From the NCBI GenBank assembly GCA_027627685.1, contig CP091241.1, forward strand, positions 1,365,191 to 1,429,190: DNA of 64,000 bases. The letters are read 5' to 3'. A model generated the notes under the pieces. That model worked only from the letters and a program-made list of their open reading frames with translations. It was not told the origin of the DNA and searched no databases. The translations under genes and the position numbers were made by a program. Of this stretch, positions 8,626-17,696 are shown piece after piece (the stretch's first letter is position 1; every line of letters begins with the position of its first letter). The DNA is from Hyphomonadaceae bacterium ML37. Lineage in GTDB: Bacteria; Pseudomonadota; Alphaproteobacteria; Caulobacterales; Maricaulaceae.

Positions 8626-9627
8626 TCAAAGCTTGACCAGCATCTTGCCGGTATTGGCGCCGGTAAAGAGCCCCATGAAGGCCTCGGGCGCGCGCTCAAT
8701 GCCGTGATAGACCGTGTCGCGCATCGTCACCTGGCCCGCCATCATCCATTTGGACAGATCGGCGATGAATTCGCGCTGCAGGTCGAAATGGTCGGTGACG
8801 ATGAAGCCGCGAATGGTCAGCTTCTTGCCCACGATCTGGGTGAGGTTGGACGGGCCGGGCATGGGCGTATCGTCATTATAGCGCGCGATCATCCCGCACG
8901 CCGCGATGCGTCCGAACGGTTTGATCACGTCCAGCGCGGCCTGAAGATGGTCGCCGCCGACATTTTCGAAGTAGGCGTCCACCCCGCCCAGCGGCTTGGC
9001 GGCCTCGCGCACCGCGCCGGCCAGATCGCTCACGGCCTTGTAGTCCACCACCGCGTCGGCGCCGATCTCCTTGCAGAACGTTGTCTTGTCCGCCCCGCCG
9101 GCCGTGGCGACGACGTTCGCGCCCATGGCCTTGGCGAACTGCACCCCGGCCGAGCCGACGGCCCCGGCCGCCGCGCTCATCCACAGCGTTTCGCCCGCTT
9201 TGAGATCAATCATCCGCTTGAGGCCGGCATAGGCGGTGAGGCCGGTCATGCCGGCCAGACCCAGATAGGCCTGGGCGGGCAGGAGATTGGCGTCAATCTT
9301 CATCAGCCCGGCGGCGGGGGCGGTGTACGCCTCGCGCCAGCCATGCATGCTTAAGACCCAGTCGCCCGGCGCGAAGCCGTCTGCGTTGGATTGCGTCACC
9401 TGGCCCACCGCGCCGCCATCCATGGCCTGACCCGGCGCGAACGGATCGACATAGGTTTTCACCCCGATCATGCGCCCGCGCATATAGGGGTCGACCGAGA
9501 TGAAGGCGTTGCGAACCTGAACCTCGCCGGGGCCAGGGGGCGGGACGTCAGTCTCGACCAGCTCGAAATACTCAGGCTTCACCGGGCCGGTGAAGTGACG
9601 GACGAGGCGGATTTCACGGGATTTCAT
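8626..9627 (-). CDS. NADP-dependent oxidoreductase of the medium-chain dehydrogenase family (CurA/YncB type)
   Basis: A 333-residue cytoplasmic enzyme without the structural zinc site. Signatures are VDPYMRGRM at residues 45-53, typical of the leukotriene B4 dehydrogenase/curcumin reductase branch, and the NADP-binding AAAGAVGSAGVQFAKAMGA at about 152-170. These enzymes reduce the double bond of alpha,beta-unsaturated ketones or aldehydes. It is first in a two-gene unit with a PaaI-type thioesterase 13 bases downstream, and is divergent from the Gfo/Idh/MocA gene across 127 bases. The physiological substrate is not evident. Confidence 0.9.
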   Translation of the reverse strand: MKSREIRLVRHFTGPVKPEYFELVETDVPPPGPGEVQVRNAFISVDPYMRGRMIGVKTYVDPFAPGQAMDGGAVGQVTQSNADGFAPGDWVLSMHGWREAYTAPAAGLMKIDANLLPAQAYLGLAGMTGLTAYAGLKRMIDLKAGETLWMSAAAGAVGSAGVQFAKAMGANVVATAGGADKTTFCKEIGADAVVDYKAVSDLAGAVREAAKPLGGVDAYFENVGGDHLQAALDVIKPFGRIAACGMIARYNDDTPMPGPSNLTQIVGKKLTIRGFIVTDHFDLQREFIADLSKWMMAGQVTMRDTVYHGIERAPEAFMGLFTGANTGKMLVKL

Positions 9628-9754
9628 TTATGGGGTGCTTTCTTGCGGCGGGTCTGGAACTCAGGATTAAACAGTTGCCGCTTGCGGACAAGGGCGCGAC
9701 ACGCCGCACGGCAAGCCTGTTGCAGGCGCGCCCGCGCTGGGTTACCTGCGCGCC

Positions 9755-10699
9755 ATGACAGATCACACAAAACTGCTTCGGGCTGGCGTCGTGGGAGCGG
9801 GCGTGTTCGGCGGATACCACGCCTCCAAGTATGCGGCGGCGGCCAGCGTCGATTTCGTCGGCGTCTACGACCCGGTGAGCGACCGGGCCCGCGCTCTGTG
9901 CGCGGCGCACGGCGTGGAGGCCTATGAGAGCCTGGGCAGCCTTATCGAGGCGTGCGACGTGATCACCGTCGCCAGCCCGGCTGTGTTCCATCACGACTCG
10001 GTGCGCCGCGCGCTGATGGCGGGCCGGGCGGTGCTGGTGGAAAAGCCGCTGGCCGCGACAGTGGACGAGGCGCGCGAGCTGGCCGAGTTGGCGGCGGCGC
10101 ATAATCTGGTGCTGCGCGTCGGCCATCAGGAGCGCTTTGTGTTCCACGCCATGGGCCTGTTCGGCGATCTGCCGCGCGCACGCACCCTCTCGGCGCGGCG
10201 CATGGGCGTGCCTAGCGCGCGCAATCTCGATGTGTCGGTGACGCTGGATCTGATGATCCACGATATCGATCTGGTGCTGGCGCTGGCCGGCGCAGCGCCT
10301 GACCGGGTCGAGGCGCAAATGGTCGAGGGCCGCGCAGGCCTCGCCGACCATGTGCGCTGCACGCTGGAATTTGCCTCAGGGCTGACCGCCGAGCTGGAAT
10401 CCAGCCGGGTCGCCGAGGCGCGCGACCGGGTGATGGAGATCGGCTACGCCGATGATCGCTCGGTGCAGGTGGATTTCATCGCCAAGACGTTTGAAGCCTC
10501 CACGGGCCTGGCGCTCAATCCCGACTTCGCTGACGACCCGTCCGCCCGCGACAGCTTGGGCGCCAATGTGGGCGCGTTTCTGGACGCCGTGCGCGGCGCC
10601 AGCACCGGATATCCGGCTGCGGATGGCGAGGACGGGCGCGTCGCGCTTGAGACCGCGCTGCGCATCGATGCGGCGGCGGGCGCGCGCAGCCGTCTCTAG
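9755..10699 (+). CDS. Gfo/Idh/MocA family oxidoreductase
   Basis: A 314-residue NAD(P)-dependent dehydrogenase. The N-terminal Rossmann fold has GAGVFG at residues 14-19 and the family EKP motif at 96-98 (VLVEKPLAAT). The C-terminal half-barrel includes the conserved MIHDIDLVLAL segment near 168, whose His and Asp match catalytic positions in relatives. Substrates in this family are sugars, inositols or related polyols; here it could be a UDP-sugar or a free cyclitol. No sugar transport or nucleotide-sugar genes sit nearby, so the specific reaction is open. Confidence 0.88.
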   Translation: MTDHTKLLRAGVVGAGVFGGYHASKYAAAASVDFVGVYDPVSDRARALCAAHGVEAYESLGSLIEACDVITVASPAVFHHDSVRRALMAGRAVLVEKPLAATVDEARELAELAAAHNLVLRVGHQERFVFHAMGLFGDLPRARTLSARRMGVPSARNLDVSVTLDLMIHDIDLVLALAGAAPDRVEAQMVEGRAGLADHVRCTLEFASGLTAELESSRVAEARDRVMEIGYADDRSVQVDFIAKTFEASTGLALNPDFADDPSARDSLGANVGAFLDAVRGASTGYPAADGEDGRVALETALRIDAAAGARSRL

Positions 10700-10802
10700 C
10701 GCACTGCCGTCGCGCACAGCTTTAGCGCAGGGGGACTTGGTTCCCCCGGGCGAAGCGGCTAGGAGTGACGCCAACGCCAGTCTGATCTGAAGGGAGCGCC
10801 CC

Positions 10803-11018
10803 ATGGCCGCAGATCCTCACCGCATCACCTATCTCGCCAAGACCTTCTCCGCTGCCGCGCTGGAATTCCATCGCGGGCACATGGCCGAAAAAGGCTACCG
10901 GATGGAGGGGCGGATCGCACCGACCGTGTTCGAGATCATCGACGAGGACGGCAAGACCAAGCCGGCTTTTGACGGCGAGCCGCTGTTCGCGGTGACCTTC
11001 GTCAAGCGCGAGGACTAG
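10803..11018 (+). CDS. Small conserved-looking protein next to AMP nucleosidase
   Basis: A 71-residue soluble protein (MAADPHRITYLAKTFSAAA and on) with a good AAGGGAG ribosome site seven bases before its ATG. It is rich in charged residues, has no membrane segment, and ends FAVTFVKRED. The downstream amn gene starts four bases after its stop, so the pair should be co-translated. I do not recognise a family. A link to nucleotide metabolism is suggested only by the tight pairing. Confidence 0.6.
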   Translation: MAADPHRITYLAKTFSAAALEFHRGHMAEKGYRMEGRIAPTVFEIIDEDGKTKPAFDGEPLFAVTFVKRED

Positions 11019-11022
11019 GGCC

Positions 11023-12519
11023 TTGTCGCTCGTGCGCGCCGTGGCGCCGGACGCGGTTCTGGCGACGTTCAAGGAAGCCGATGACGCCGATGCGGCGGTC
11101 GACCGCCTGAATGCGCTGTACGAAGCATCCGTGGCCAATCTGCGCGCCGCGCTCAAGGCCTTCCTGTCGGACGGTAGCCCGCCTTCGCCCGCCAGCCGGG
11201 CCGGGGGCGCGTTCGCCTATCCCGAACTGCGCATCACCTACCAGCCCGAAGGACCGGTGCCGCCGGTCAGCCGGGCGTTCGGCAAGTTTTCCGAAGCGGG
11301 CGTCTACGCCAACACGGTCACCCACCCGGCCATGTTCCGGCGATATCTGACCGAGCAGATACAGATCCTCGCCGATGAATACCCGGTGGTGATCGAGACC
11401 GGGCTGTCGACTCAGGAAATCCCGTTCTCCTATGTACTGGATGGCAGCGAGCTGGATCTGGACGAGGTCAGCCCCGCCGAGCTGGTGCGCCATTTCCCCT
11501 ATGCGGATCTGGCCACCATCGACGACGCCCTGCCCAATGGCGAGCGGCCCTCAAAGCCCGGGCGTCCGCGCCCGCTGTCGCTGTTTGATGCGGCCCGTAC
11601 AGATTACTCGCTGTCGCGCCTGCGCCACTATACCGGCACGCCGTTTGGCGATGTTCAGGACTTCATCCTGTTCACGAACTATCACCGCTATGTGGACGCC
11701 TTCGTGGAATGGGCGGTGCGCCAGCTCAAGGAAGACAATGACTACACGGCTCTCTCGGCGGCGGGCCTGGTGCGCGTGGACGCCGACACGCCCGACGCGC
11801 TGGGCGAGGTGATGAGCGCGCACTGGCAGCGCTTCCAGATGCCGGCCTATCATCTGATGGCGCCGAACGGGCGCGGCATCACCCTGGTCAATATCGGCGT
11901 CGGTCCGTCCAACGCCAAGAACATCACCGATCATCTGGCCGTGCTGCGCCCCGAATGCTGGCTGATGGTCGGCCATTGCGGGGGCCTGCGCCATTCCCAG
12001 CGCCTGGGCGATTACGTGCTGGCCCACGCCTACTTGCGCTATGACAGCGTGCTGGACCGCGACCTGCCGGTGGAGATTCCCATCCCGCCCATCGCCGAGA
12101 TTCAGGTCGCCCTGCACAAGGCGGTGGAGACGGTGAGCGGCGACAAGGGCGAGGCGCTCAAGCGCCGCCTGCGCACCGGCACGGTGGTGACCTATGCCGA
12201 CCGGAACTGGGAGCTGCGCTATTATCAGGAAGCGCGGCGCATCAACCAGTCGCGCTCCATCGCTGTGGACATGGAAAGCGCCACCATCGCCGCCAACGGC
12301 TTCCGCCTTCGCGTGCCCTACGGGACGCTGCTGTGCGTGTCGGACAAACCGCTGCATGGCGAGCTGAAACTGCCCGGCGCCGCCAACCGGTTCTACCAGC
12401 GCTCGGTCTCTGAACACCTGGCCGCCGGCATCGAAGCCATCGAGATTCTCAAGCGCGAGGGCTCCGCCGCGCTGCACTCGCGCAAGCTGAGAAGCTTCGA
12501 CGAGCCGCCTTTCCGGTAA
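11023..12519 (+). CDS. amn: AMP nucleosidase
   Basis: Hydrolyses AMP to adenine and ribose 5-phosphate. The 498-residue protein matches the usual length (about 480-500) and has the N-terminal AMN domain followed by a phosphorylase/MTAN-like catalytic domain. Visible motifs are GVGPSNAKNITDHLAVLRPE at about residues 291-310, GHCGGLRHSQRLGDYVL just after, and the purine-site VDMESATIAANGFR near 414. The start is a TTG at 11023, four bases after the previous stop, so translation is probably coupled to the 71-residue gene. Role: control of adenylate pools and purine salvage. Confidence 0.95.
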   Translation: MSLVRAVAPDAVLATFKEADDADAAVDRLNALYEASVANLRAALKAFLSDGSPPSPASRAGGAFAYPELRITYQPEGPVPPVSRAFGKFSEAGVYANTVTHPAMFRRYLTEQIQILADEYPVVIETGLSTQEIPFSYVLDGSELDLDEVSPAELVRHFPYADLATIDDALPNGERPSKPGRPRPLSLFDAARTDYSLSRLRHYTGTPFGDVQDFILFTNYHRYVDAFVEWAVRQLKEDNDYTALSAAGLVRVDADTPDALGEVMSAHWQRFQMPAYHLMAPNGRGITLVNIGVGPSNAKNITDHLAVLRPECWLMVGHCGGLRHSQRLGDYVLAHAYLRYDSVLDRDLPVEIPIPPIAEIQVALHKAVETVSGDKGEALKRRLRTGTVVTYADRNWELRYYQEARRINQSRSIAVDMESATIAANGFRLRVPYGTLLCVSDKPLHGELKLPGAANRFYQRSVSEHLAAGIEAIEILKREGSAALHSRKLRSFDEPPFR

Positions 12520-12609
12520 ATCACGAAACTTCGCGCTTCGCATTGCCGGCGCGGCCTGCTAAAGGCGGCGCCGCAATATTTAAGCACACGGGCTTACAAG
12601 GGGAGACAC

Positions 12610-13743
12610 ATGGACACTGCCGCGATGAATGCAGAGGTGACGCAACTTCTGGACTGGCTTGCCGTGACAGGCATGCAGGCGCTGACCAGCGTGCTGATGG
12701 CCGCCGCAATTCTGGTCATCGGACTTTATGCGGCCGGCTTCATTTCAAAGCGCGTGCGCGCCTGGGGTATCGCCCATCCACGCATCGACAGCACGCTGGC
12801 GGTGTTTTTCTCGTCCATTGTGAAATACGTGATCATGGCGGTGGTCATCATCGCTGTGCTCACCCGGTTCGGGGTGGAGACCACATCGCTGGTGGCGGCG
12901 CTGGGCGCCATGACGCTGGCGATCGGCCTGGCCCTGCAGGGCACCTTGGCCAACGTGGCGGCCGGTGTGATGATCGTATTCTTCCGCCCTTACAGGGTCG
13001 GTGATTTCGTCGATATCTCCGGCACGGCAGGGACGGTGAAGGATATCAACCTGTTCCTCACCGAGCTCAGCACGCCGGACAATAAGCAGATCATCGTTCC
13101 CAATGGCCAGGCCTGGGGCAATATCATCATCAATTTTTCCAGCTATCCCACGCGGCGCGTCGATTTCACCTTCTCGGTCGATTACGACACGGATCTTGAG
13201 TTGGCCCGCGAGGTGATCCGCCAGGTGCTGGAGGCGGACGCGCGCATCCACACGGATCCGGCGGTGTTTGTGGAGCTGGGCAATTTCGCCGATTCCTCCA
13301 TCGACTTCTTCGCGCGGGCCTGGGTGAATGCGGGCGACTACTGGGATGTCCACTTCGACGCCAACCGGCGCATCAAACTGGCCTTCGACGCGGCGGGCAT
13401 CTCAATTCCTTTCCCTCATCAGGTCACGTTAGACAAAGCTGATATCGCACCCGCCAAGCCATCAACAGCTCACAGCAAGGCGGTAGTCGCGACCGCCGCC
13501 CGGGCGGTCAGCGCCGCCGCCGCCCTGACACAGGCAGTGGTGGAAGAGGCGGTTCCCGCGCCCGTGCCGGCGCCCGAGCCGGCTGCCGCCAAAACCGCCC
13601 GCAAGCCGCGCGCGGCGGCCGCCGCCAAGACCGGCGCTACGGCCAAAAACGCCGCTGACAAAGGTAAATCGACAGGCGCTCCCGCCGCCGGGCGCAAGCC
13701 TTCGGGCCCCAAACAGCCGCGCAAACCGCGCTCGGAAACCTGA
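12610..13743 (+). CDS. MscS-family mechanosensitive channel with long Ala/Lys/Pro-rich tail
   Basis: A 377-residue inner-membrane channel. Three membrane helices occupy about residues 20-43, 62-86 and 92-125; the third is the pore helix, around GAMTLAIGLALQGTLANVAA. The beta domain (FFRPYRVGDFVDISGTAG, 124-142) and the C-terminal alpha/beta domain follow to about 273 (GISIPFPH). The family core ends there. A further 100 residues form a low-complexity Ala/Lys/Pro tail (AAAKTARKPRAAAAAKTG). The tail is basic and resembles the one on NuoE in this window. GGGGAG precedes the ATG. Role: release of osmolytes on hypo-osmotic shock. Confidence 0.9.
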   Translation: MDTAAMNAEVTQLLDWLAVTGMQALTSVLMAAAILVIGLYAAGFISKRVRAWGIAHPRIDSTLAVFFSSIVKYVIMAVVIIAVLTRFGVETTSLVAALGAMTLAIGLALQGTLANVAAGVMIVFFRPYRVGDFVDISGTAGTVKDINLFLTELSTPDNKQIIVPNGQAWGNIIINFSSYPTRRVDFTFSVDYDTDLELAREVIRQVLEADARIHTDPAVFVELGNFADSSIDFFARAWVNAGDYWDVHFDANRRIKLAFDAAGISIPFPHQVTLDKADIAPAKPSTAHSKAVVATAARAVSAAAALTQAVVEEAVPAPVPAPEPAAAKTARKPRAAAAAKTGATAKNAADKGKSTGAPAAGRKPSGPKQPRKPRSET

Positions 13744-13811
13744 GGCGCGCCGCGATTGCGCCGCATTCGGCTGGCATCGGTGACGCCAGCTCAATTCAAG
13801 GAGAGCGACGC

Positions 13812-14132
13812 ATGAACCAGACCCCGGACGCCGCCCCGCCGCCGCGCCGATCGCGCAGCTTCTGGCAGCGCCTTGCCGCCGTGAAACCCAGCGACATCGT
13901 CCTGCTGGTCGTGCTGTGCGTGGTGGTGGGTCTGATCCTGGCCGCCTTCAATGTCGATCCGGCCGAGCTGTGGGTCGATTTCTTCGGCGCCGTGGGCCGG
14001 GCCTGGTCGACCTTCTTTGACTCCATCGGGTCCACGCTGGGCTGGGCCTTGCGCTATCTGGCGCTGGGCGCCGTGATCGTGGTGCCGATCTGGATCGTGT
14101 GGCGGATCATCACCGCCGCATCGCGGCGCTAG
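13812..14132 (+). CDS. Small integral membrane protein (DUF6460-like)
   Basis: A 106-residue protein with a strong AAGGAGAG ribosome site. After a basic, proline-rich N-terminus come two hydrophobic segments: SDIVLLVVLCVVVGLILAAF at about 28-47 and ALRYLALGAVIVVPIWIVWR at about 78-97. The FNVDP sequence after the first helix and the overall pattern remind me of DUF6460, an alphaproteobacterial family of unknown role, but this is recollection only. It lies downstream of the MscS gene and converges with the ABC permease gene, with 15 bases between. Confidence 0.65.
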   Translation: MNQTPDAAPPPRRSRSFWQRLAAVKPSDIVLLVVLCVVVGLILAAFNVDPAELWVDFFGAVGRAWSTFFDSIGSTLGWALRYLALGAVIVVPIWIVWRIITAASRR

Positions 14133-14147
14133 CGGTTCTTTCCCGGC

Positions 14148-15401
14148 CTATTCGTGGCGCAGCGCCTCGATGGGATCGAGGCGGCTGGCGCGCATGGCCG
14201 GGTAGAAGCCGAACAGGATGCCCACCGCCGCCGCAGCGCCGATGGCGATGACGGCGATGGACGGGTCCACCGATACCGCCAGCCCGGTCAGGCCCAGCGC
14301 GGGGCCGAAAGATTGTATCGCGCTGGCCACCGCAACGCCCACGCCGAGCCCGATCACGCCGCCGGCCGAACACAGCACCACCGATTCGATCAGGAACTGG
14401 TTGCGGATATCGCGCCGCCGGGCCCCGACCGCCAGACGCAGCCCGATTTCGCGCGTGCGCTCGGTCACCGAGACCAGCATCACATTCATGATGCCGATCC
14501 CGCCCACCAGGAGCGTGATGATCCCTGCGGACGCCAGCAAAAGGCCCAGTACGCGCTGGGTTTCGTTGAAGGCGCGGATCAGGTCGGCGAAATTGCGGAT
14601 CGAGAAATTGTCTTCCGCGCCGGGCGCCACATTGCGGCGCACCCGCAGATAATCTTCCAGTTCCAGCGTCGCCGTGGCCATGTCCACGCCCGGCGCCACC
14701 TTGATCCAGACCTGTTGGACCGGATCGCGCACTCCGGCGCGCGAGAAGCCGGTGACGCGCGAGCGCACGGTGCTGACCGGCGCCAGCATCACGTCATTCT
14801 GGTCCTGCCCGAAGGCGCCCGCGCCCAGATCGCTCAGCACGCCGATGACTTCAAACGGCTGGCTGTTGATCCGCACCGCCGCGCCCAGCGCGCCGCCGGA
14901 CGGAAACAACTCGCGCGCCGTGGTCTGGCCGATCACCACCAGGCGCGAGGCGCGCTGGGATTCGGGCTCGTTGAACATGCGTCCCTCGGCCAAAGTCCAG
15001 TCGCGCACCTCCAGATAGTCGGCGTTGGAGCCGATCATCTGGGTGGGCCAGTTCAGGCCGTCCACTACCGCTGTCACGTTGGCCTGAACGAGGCCGGAGG
15101 CAGCGGTGATGAAGTCGAGCTCGGTGCGCAGCGCATTGACGTCGGCGTCCGAGAAGGGCGTGCCGGACCCGGCGCCGCCCTGGCGCCCGCCGCGCGAGCG
15201 CGAACCCGCGGTGATGCTCAGCGTGTTGGCGCCCAGTGAGGCGATGCGCGTCTCCACAGCGTCGCGCGCGCCCTGCGCCAGCGAGACGGTGGTGATCACG
15301 GCGGCCACGCCGAAAATCACGCCCAGGATCGCCAGGAAGGAGCGCAGCGCATTGACCCGAAGCGCGGTCAGCGCGACCAGAACAGCGGCGAGAAGGCTCA
15401 T
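14148..15401 (-). CDS. ABC transporter permease, MacB/FtsX-like
   Basis: A 417-residue membrane protein with the MacB topology. The first helix is near residues 16-40 (LRSFLAILGVIFGVAAVITT), a large periplasmic MacB-PCD domain follows (about 45-260), then three C-terminal helices with LVGGIGIMNVMLVSVTERTR near 293-312. The gene overlaps the ATPase by four bases, so the two proteins are made together. With the ATPase and the MacA-like adaptor it should form a tripartite exporter acting through an outer-membrane TolC-type channel, which is not encoded here. Substrate unknown (macrolide, lipopeptide or lipid are typical). Confidence 0.9.
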   Translation of the reverse strand: MSLLAAVLVALTALRVNALRSFLAILGVIFGVAAVITTVSLAQGARDAVETRIASLGANTLSITAGSRSRGGRQGGAGSGTPFSDADVNALRTELDFITAASGLVQANVTAVVDGLNWPTQMIGSNADYLEVRDWTLAEGRMFNEPESQRASRLVVIGQTTARELFPSGGALGAAVRINSQPFEVIGVLSDLGAGAFGQDQNDVMLAPVSTVRSRVTGFSRAGVRDPVQQVWIKVAPGVDMATATLELEDYLRVRRNVAPGAEDNFSIRNFADLIRAFNETQRVLGLLLASAGIITLLVGGIGIMNVMLVSVTERTREIGLRLAVGARRRDIRNQFLIESVVLCSAGGVIGLGVGVAVASAIQSFGPALGLTGLAVSVDPSIAVIAIGAAAAVGILFGFYPAMRASRLDPIEALRHE

Positions 15402-16081
15402 GTCACGTCCTCCACGATCAGCCCGTCCCGGAAACTGATGCGCCGGCGCGCCCGCGCGCCCACATCGGCCTCGTGGGTCACGATGATCAGTGTGATCCCG
15501 TCGGCGTTCAGCCGATCGAAAATGTCCATCACATCGTCCGACGTCTGGCTGTCGAGGGCGCCGGTCGGTTCATCGGCGAGCAATATGGCGGGCTTTCCCG
15601 CCAGCGCCCGGGCAATAGCCACGCGCTGCTGCTGACCGCCCGACAGCTGGGAAGGGTGGTGATCCATGCGCTCGGCCAGCCCCACCATGCGCAGGCACTC
15701 CTCAGCCCGCTCGCGCCGCTTGCGCATGCTCCAGCCGCGATAGAGCAGGGGCAGGGCCACATTATCGAGGGCGGTGGTGCGCGGCAGAAGATTGAACTGC
15801 TGGAACACAAAACCCACGGCGCGGTTGCGAAACTGCGCCAGCTCGTCCGGGCGCTTGTCCTGCAGGGGCTCGCCATCAATGATCAACGACCCGCCGCTGG
15901 GACGATCCAGCGCGCCCAGAAGGTTCATGAAGGTCGATTTGCCCGAGCCTGACGCGCCCATGATCGCGCAATACTCGCCGCGCTCGATATCGAGATCGAC
16001 CCCGCGCAGGGCGTGCACATCGCCGCCGCCCAGCTTGTAGACGCGGGTCAGGCCGCGGGCGCGGATCAGCGGTGCGCTCAT
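15398..16081 (-). CDS. ABC transporter ATP-binding protein, MacB/LolD-like
   Basis: A 227-residue cytoplasmic ATPase. Walker A is GASGSGKST at residues 42-50, the signature LSGGQQQRVAIARAL is at about 144-158, and Walker B ILLADEPTGALDS follows directly. The QFRNRAVGFVFQQFNLLPR stretch is typical of the MacB/LolD/FtsE group. The ATG abuts the adaptor stop codon with no spacing, and the stop overlaps the permease start. It powers the exporter encoded by this three-gene unit. Confidence 0.95.
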   Translation of the reverse strand: MSAPLIRARGLTRVYKLGGGDVHALRGVDLDIERGEYCAIMGASGSGKSTFMNLLGALDRPSGGSLIIDGEPLQDKRPDELAQFRNRAVGFVFQQFNLLPRTTALDNVALPLLYRGWSMRKRRERAEECLRMVGLAERMDHHPSQLSGGQQQRVAIARALAGKPAILLADEPTGALDSQTSDDVMDIFDRLNADGITLIIVTHEADVGARARRRISFRDGLIVEDVT

Positions 16082-17590
16082 CTAGCCCGCCTCACGGACG
16101 CGCACGACCACTTGCTCGCCTTCGCCCAGCTCGCCGCCCAGAACCTGCGTGAACTGACCGTCCGACAGGCCCAGACCCACCTGGCGGGCTTCCAGACGGC
16201 CATCGGCGGTCTGGACCCACAGCGTGCCGCGGCGCACGTCCTGACGGCGATTGGCGCGCTCGGCGATCAGGGCGTCATAGCGCGCCATCTGTTCGCTCGT
16301 CAGCACCTGGGCCAGCGCCGAGCGCATCTGCGCCTGGAATGCCGCCGCGCCGCCGCCCGGCGCGCCGCCGCCTGCGCCCTGGGCCTGCGCCTGGGCGCGC
16401 ATGCGGGCGAACGCCTCCTGCATCACGCGCTGGACATCGCGTCGCTGCTCGTCGGTGAGTTCCAGCTCTTCAGCGAGCTGGTCAAGCATCTGGCCGCCAC
16501 CGCCACCCGCGCCCGCGCGGCCGCCGCCAGCGCCGCGTCCGGCCGGACCTGCTGCAGCCGTCTCTGACACCAGAGCTTCGGCCGCCCCGCGCGGGGTGAA
16601 GCGCAAGGCGGCGTTGGGGGCGGCGAGGGCGTCGCTGACCGTCCCGGTGACGATAGAGACGTTGGCGGTCATCCCGGGCAGCAGGCGCTGGCGGGGGTTA
16701 TCGGCTTCGATCACCACGGTGTAGGTGACCACATTCTGCTCTTCGAGCGCCGCCAGGCGGACTTGCGTCACCACGCCGTCAAACTGCACGCCGGGGAAGG
16801 CGTCGACGTCGAAGGTCACGGTCTGGCCATTGGTGATATCGCCGATATCGGCCTCGTCGATCTGCGCCTCGATCTGCACGCGCGACAGATCCTGGGCGAT
16901 CAGGAAGAGGATGGGCGCGTTCAGGCTGGCGGCCACGGTCTGGCCGACATCGATGCGGCGGTCGATCACCACGCCATCGATGGGCGAGCGGATGAAGGTC
17001 CGCTCCAGATCCACCCCGGCGCTCTCCAGGCTGGCTTCGCGCTGCTGCAGCCCGGCGCGTGCATTGCGCAGATTGGCCTCTGCGACCAGCACCCCGGCCT
17101 GCGCGCTGCGGAATGTAGTTTCGACATTGTCGTACTGGGCTTCGGAGAACGTGCCGCGCTCGCGCAAGGACACGGCGCGGTCAAAAGCGCGCTCGGCGGC
17201 GGTCAGTTCGGCGCGGGCGCGCTGGACATTGGCTTGAGACACCGTGACCTGAGCGCGGGCGACTTCCAGGCTGGCTTCGGCTTCACGCACGCGCGTCGCG
17301 TAGGTTTGCGGATCGAGGCGGGCGAGTTCCTGGCCGGCTGTGACTTCGTCGTTGAAATCGACGTTCAGCGCTTCGATCTGGCCCGACAGCTGGGAGCCGA
17401 CCTCCACGGTGACAAGTGGTGCAATGCGGCCCGATGACGAGACCACGCGCGACAGGTCGCGCTCCTCGAGCGCGGCGGTCTCCACCTGCAATCCGCCGGC
17501 ATCCGCGCCGGAATCGCGCAGGAACACAAACCATGCCGCGATCGCGGCGAGGACCGCGATTGCGGCCAGCGCCAGAAGCTTGCGTGTCAC
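16082..17590 (-). CDS. MacA-like periplasmic adaptor with inserted LTxxQ helical segment
   Basis: A 502-residue membrane-fusion protein, about 100 residues longer than usual MacA. In order it has an N-terminal membrane anchor (5-24), a biotinyl-lipoyl half (about 58-95), a helical hairpin (95-195), the second lipoyl half (RSPIDGVVIDRRIDVGQ, 201-217), a beta-barrel (230-340) and the membrane-proximal end (455-502). Between barrel and end lies a Gly-rich, helical insert (about 342-453, bases 16232-16567) with two LTxxQ motifs, LTDEQ at 378 and LTSEQ at 430, as in Spy/CpxP-type periplasmic proteins. It is first in the operon with the ATPase and permease. The adaptor role is clear; that of the insert is not. 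Confidence 0.88.
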   Translation of the reverse strand: MTRKLLALAAIAVLAAIAAWFVFLRDSGADAGGLQVETAALEERDLSRVVSSSGRIAPLVTVEVGSQLSGQIEALNVDFNDEVTAGQELARLDPQTYATRVREAEASLEVARAQVTVSQANVQRARAELTAAERAFDRAVSLRERGTFSEAQYDNVETTFRSAQAGVLVAEANLRNARAGLQQREASLESAGVDLERTFIRSPIDGVVIDRRIDVGQTVAASLNAPILFLIAQDLSRVQIEAQIDEADIGDITNGQTVTFDVDAFPGVQFDGVVTQVRLAALEEQNVVTYTVVIEADNPRQRLLPGMTANVSIVTGTVSDALAAPNAALRFTPRGAAEALVSETAAAGPAGRGAGGGRAGAGGGGGQMLDQLAEELELTDEQRRDVQRVMQEAFARMRAQAQAQGAGGGAPGGGAAAFQAQMRSALAQVLTSEQMARYDALIAERANRRQDVRRGTLWVQTADGRLEARQVGLGLSDGQFTQVLGGELGEGEQVVVRVREAG

Positions 17591-17696
17591 GCGCGTTCTC
17601 CAAGATTATCGGGGCGTCAGACTGGACGCCGTCCCTGTTAGACGCGCTATCATGGTGCGGTCCGTCGCAGAAGTGAATTTACGGACAGCCAAAAGT

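Noticed and set aside
10730-10747. GGGGGA/TCCCCC hairpin after the Gfo/Idh/MocA gene
   Set aside because: Six-pair stem without a T-run; too weak to call a terminator.
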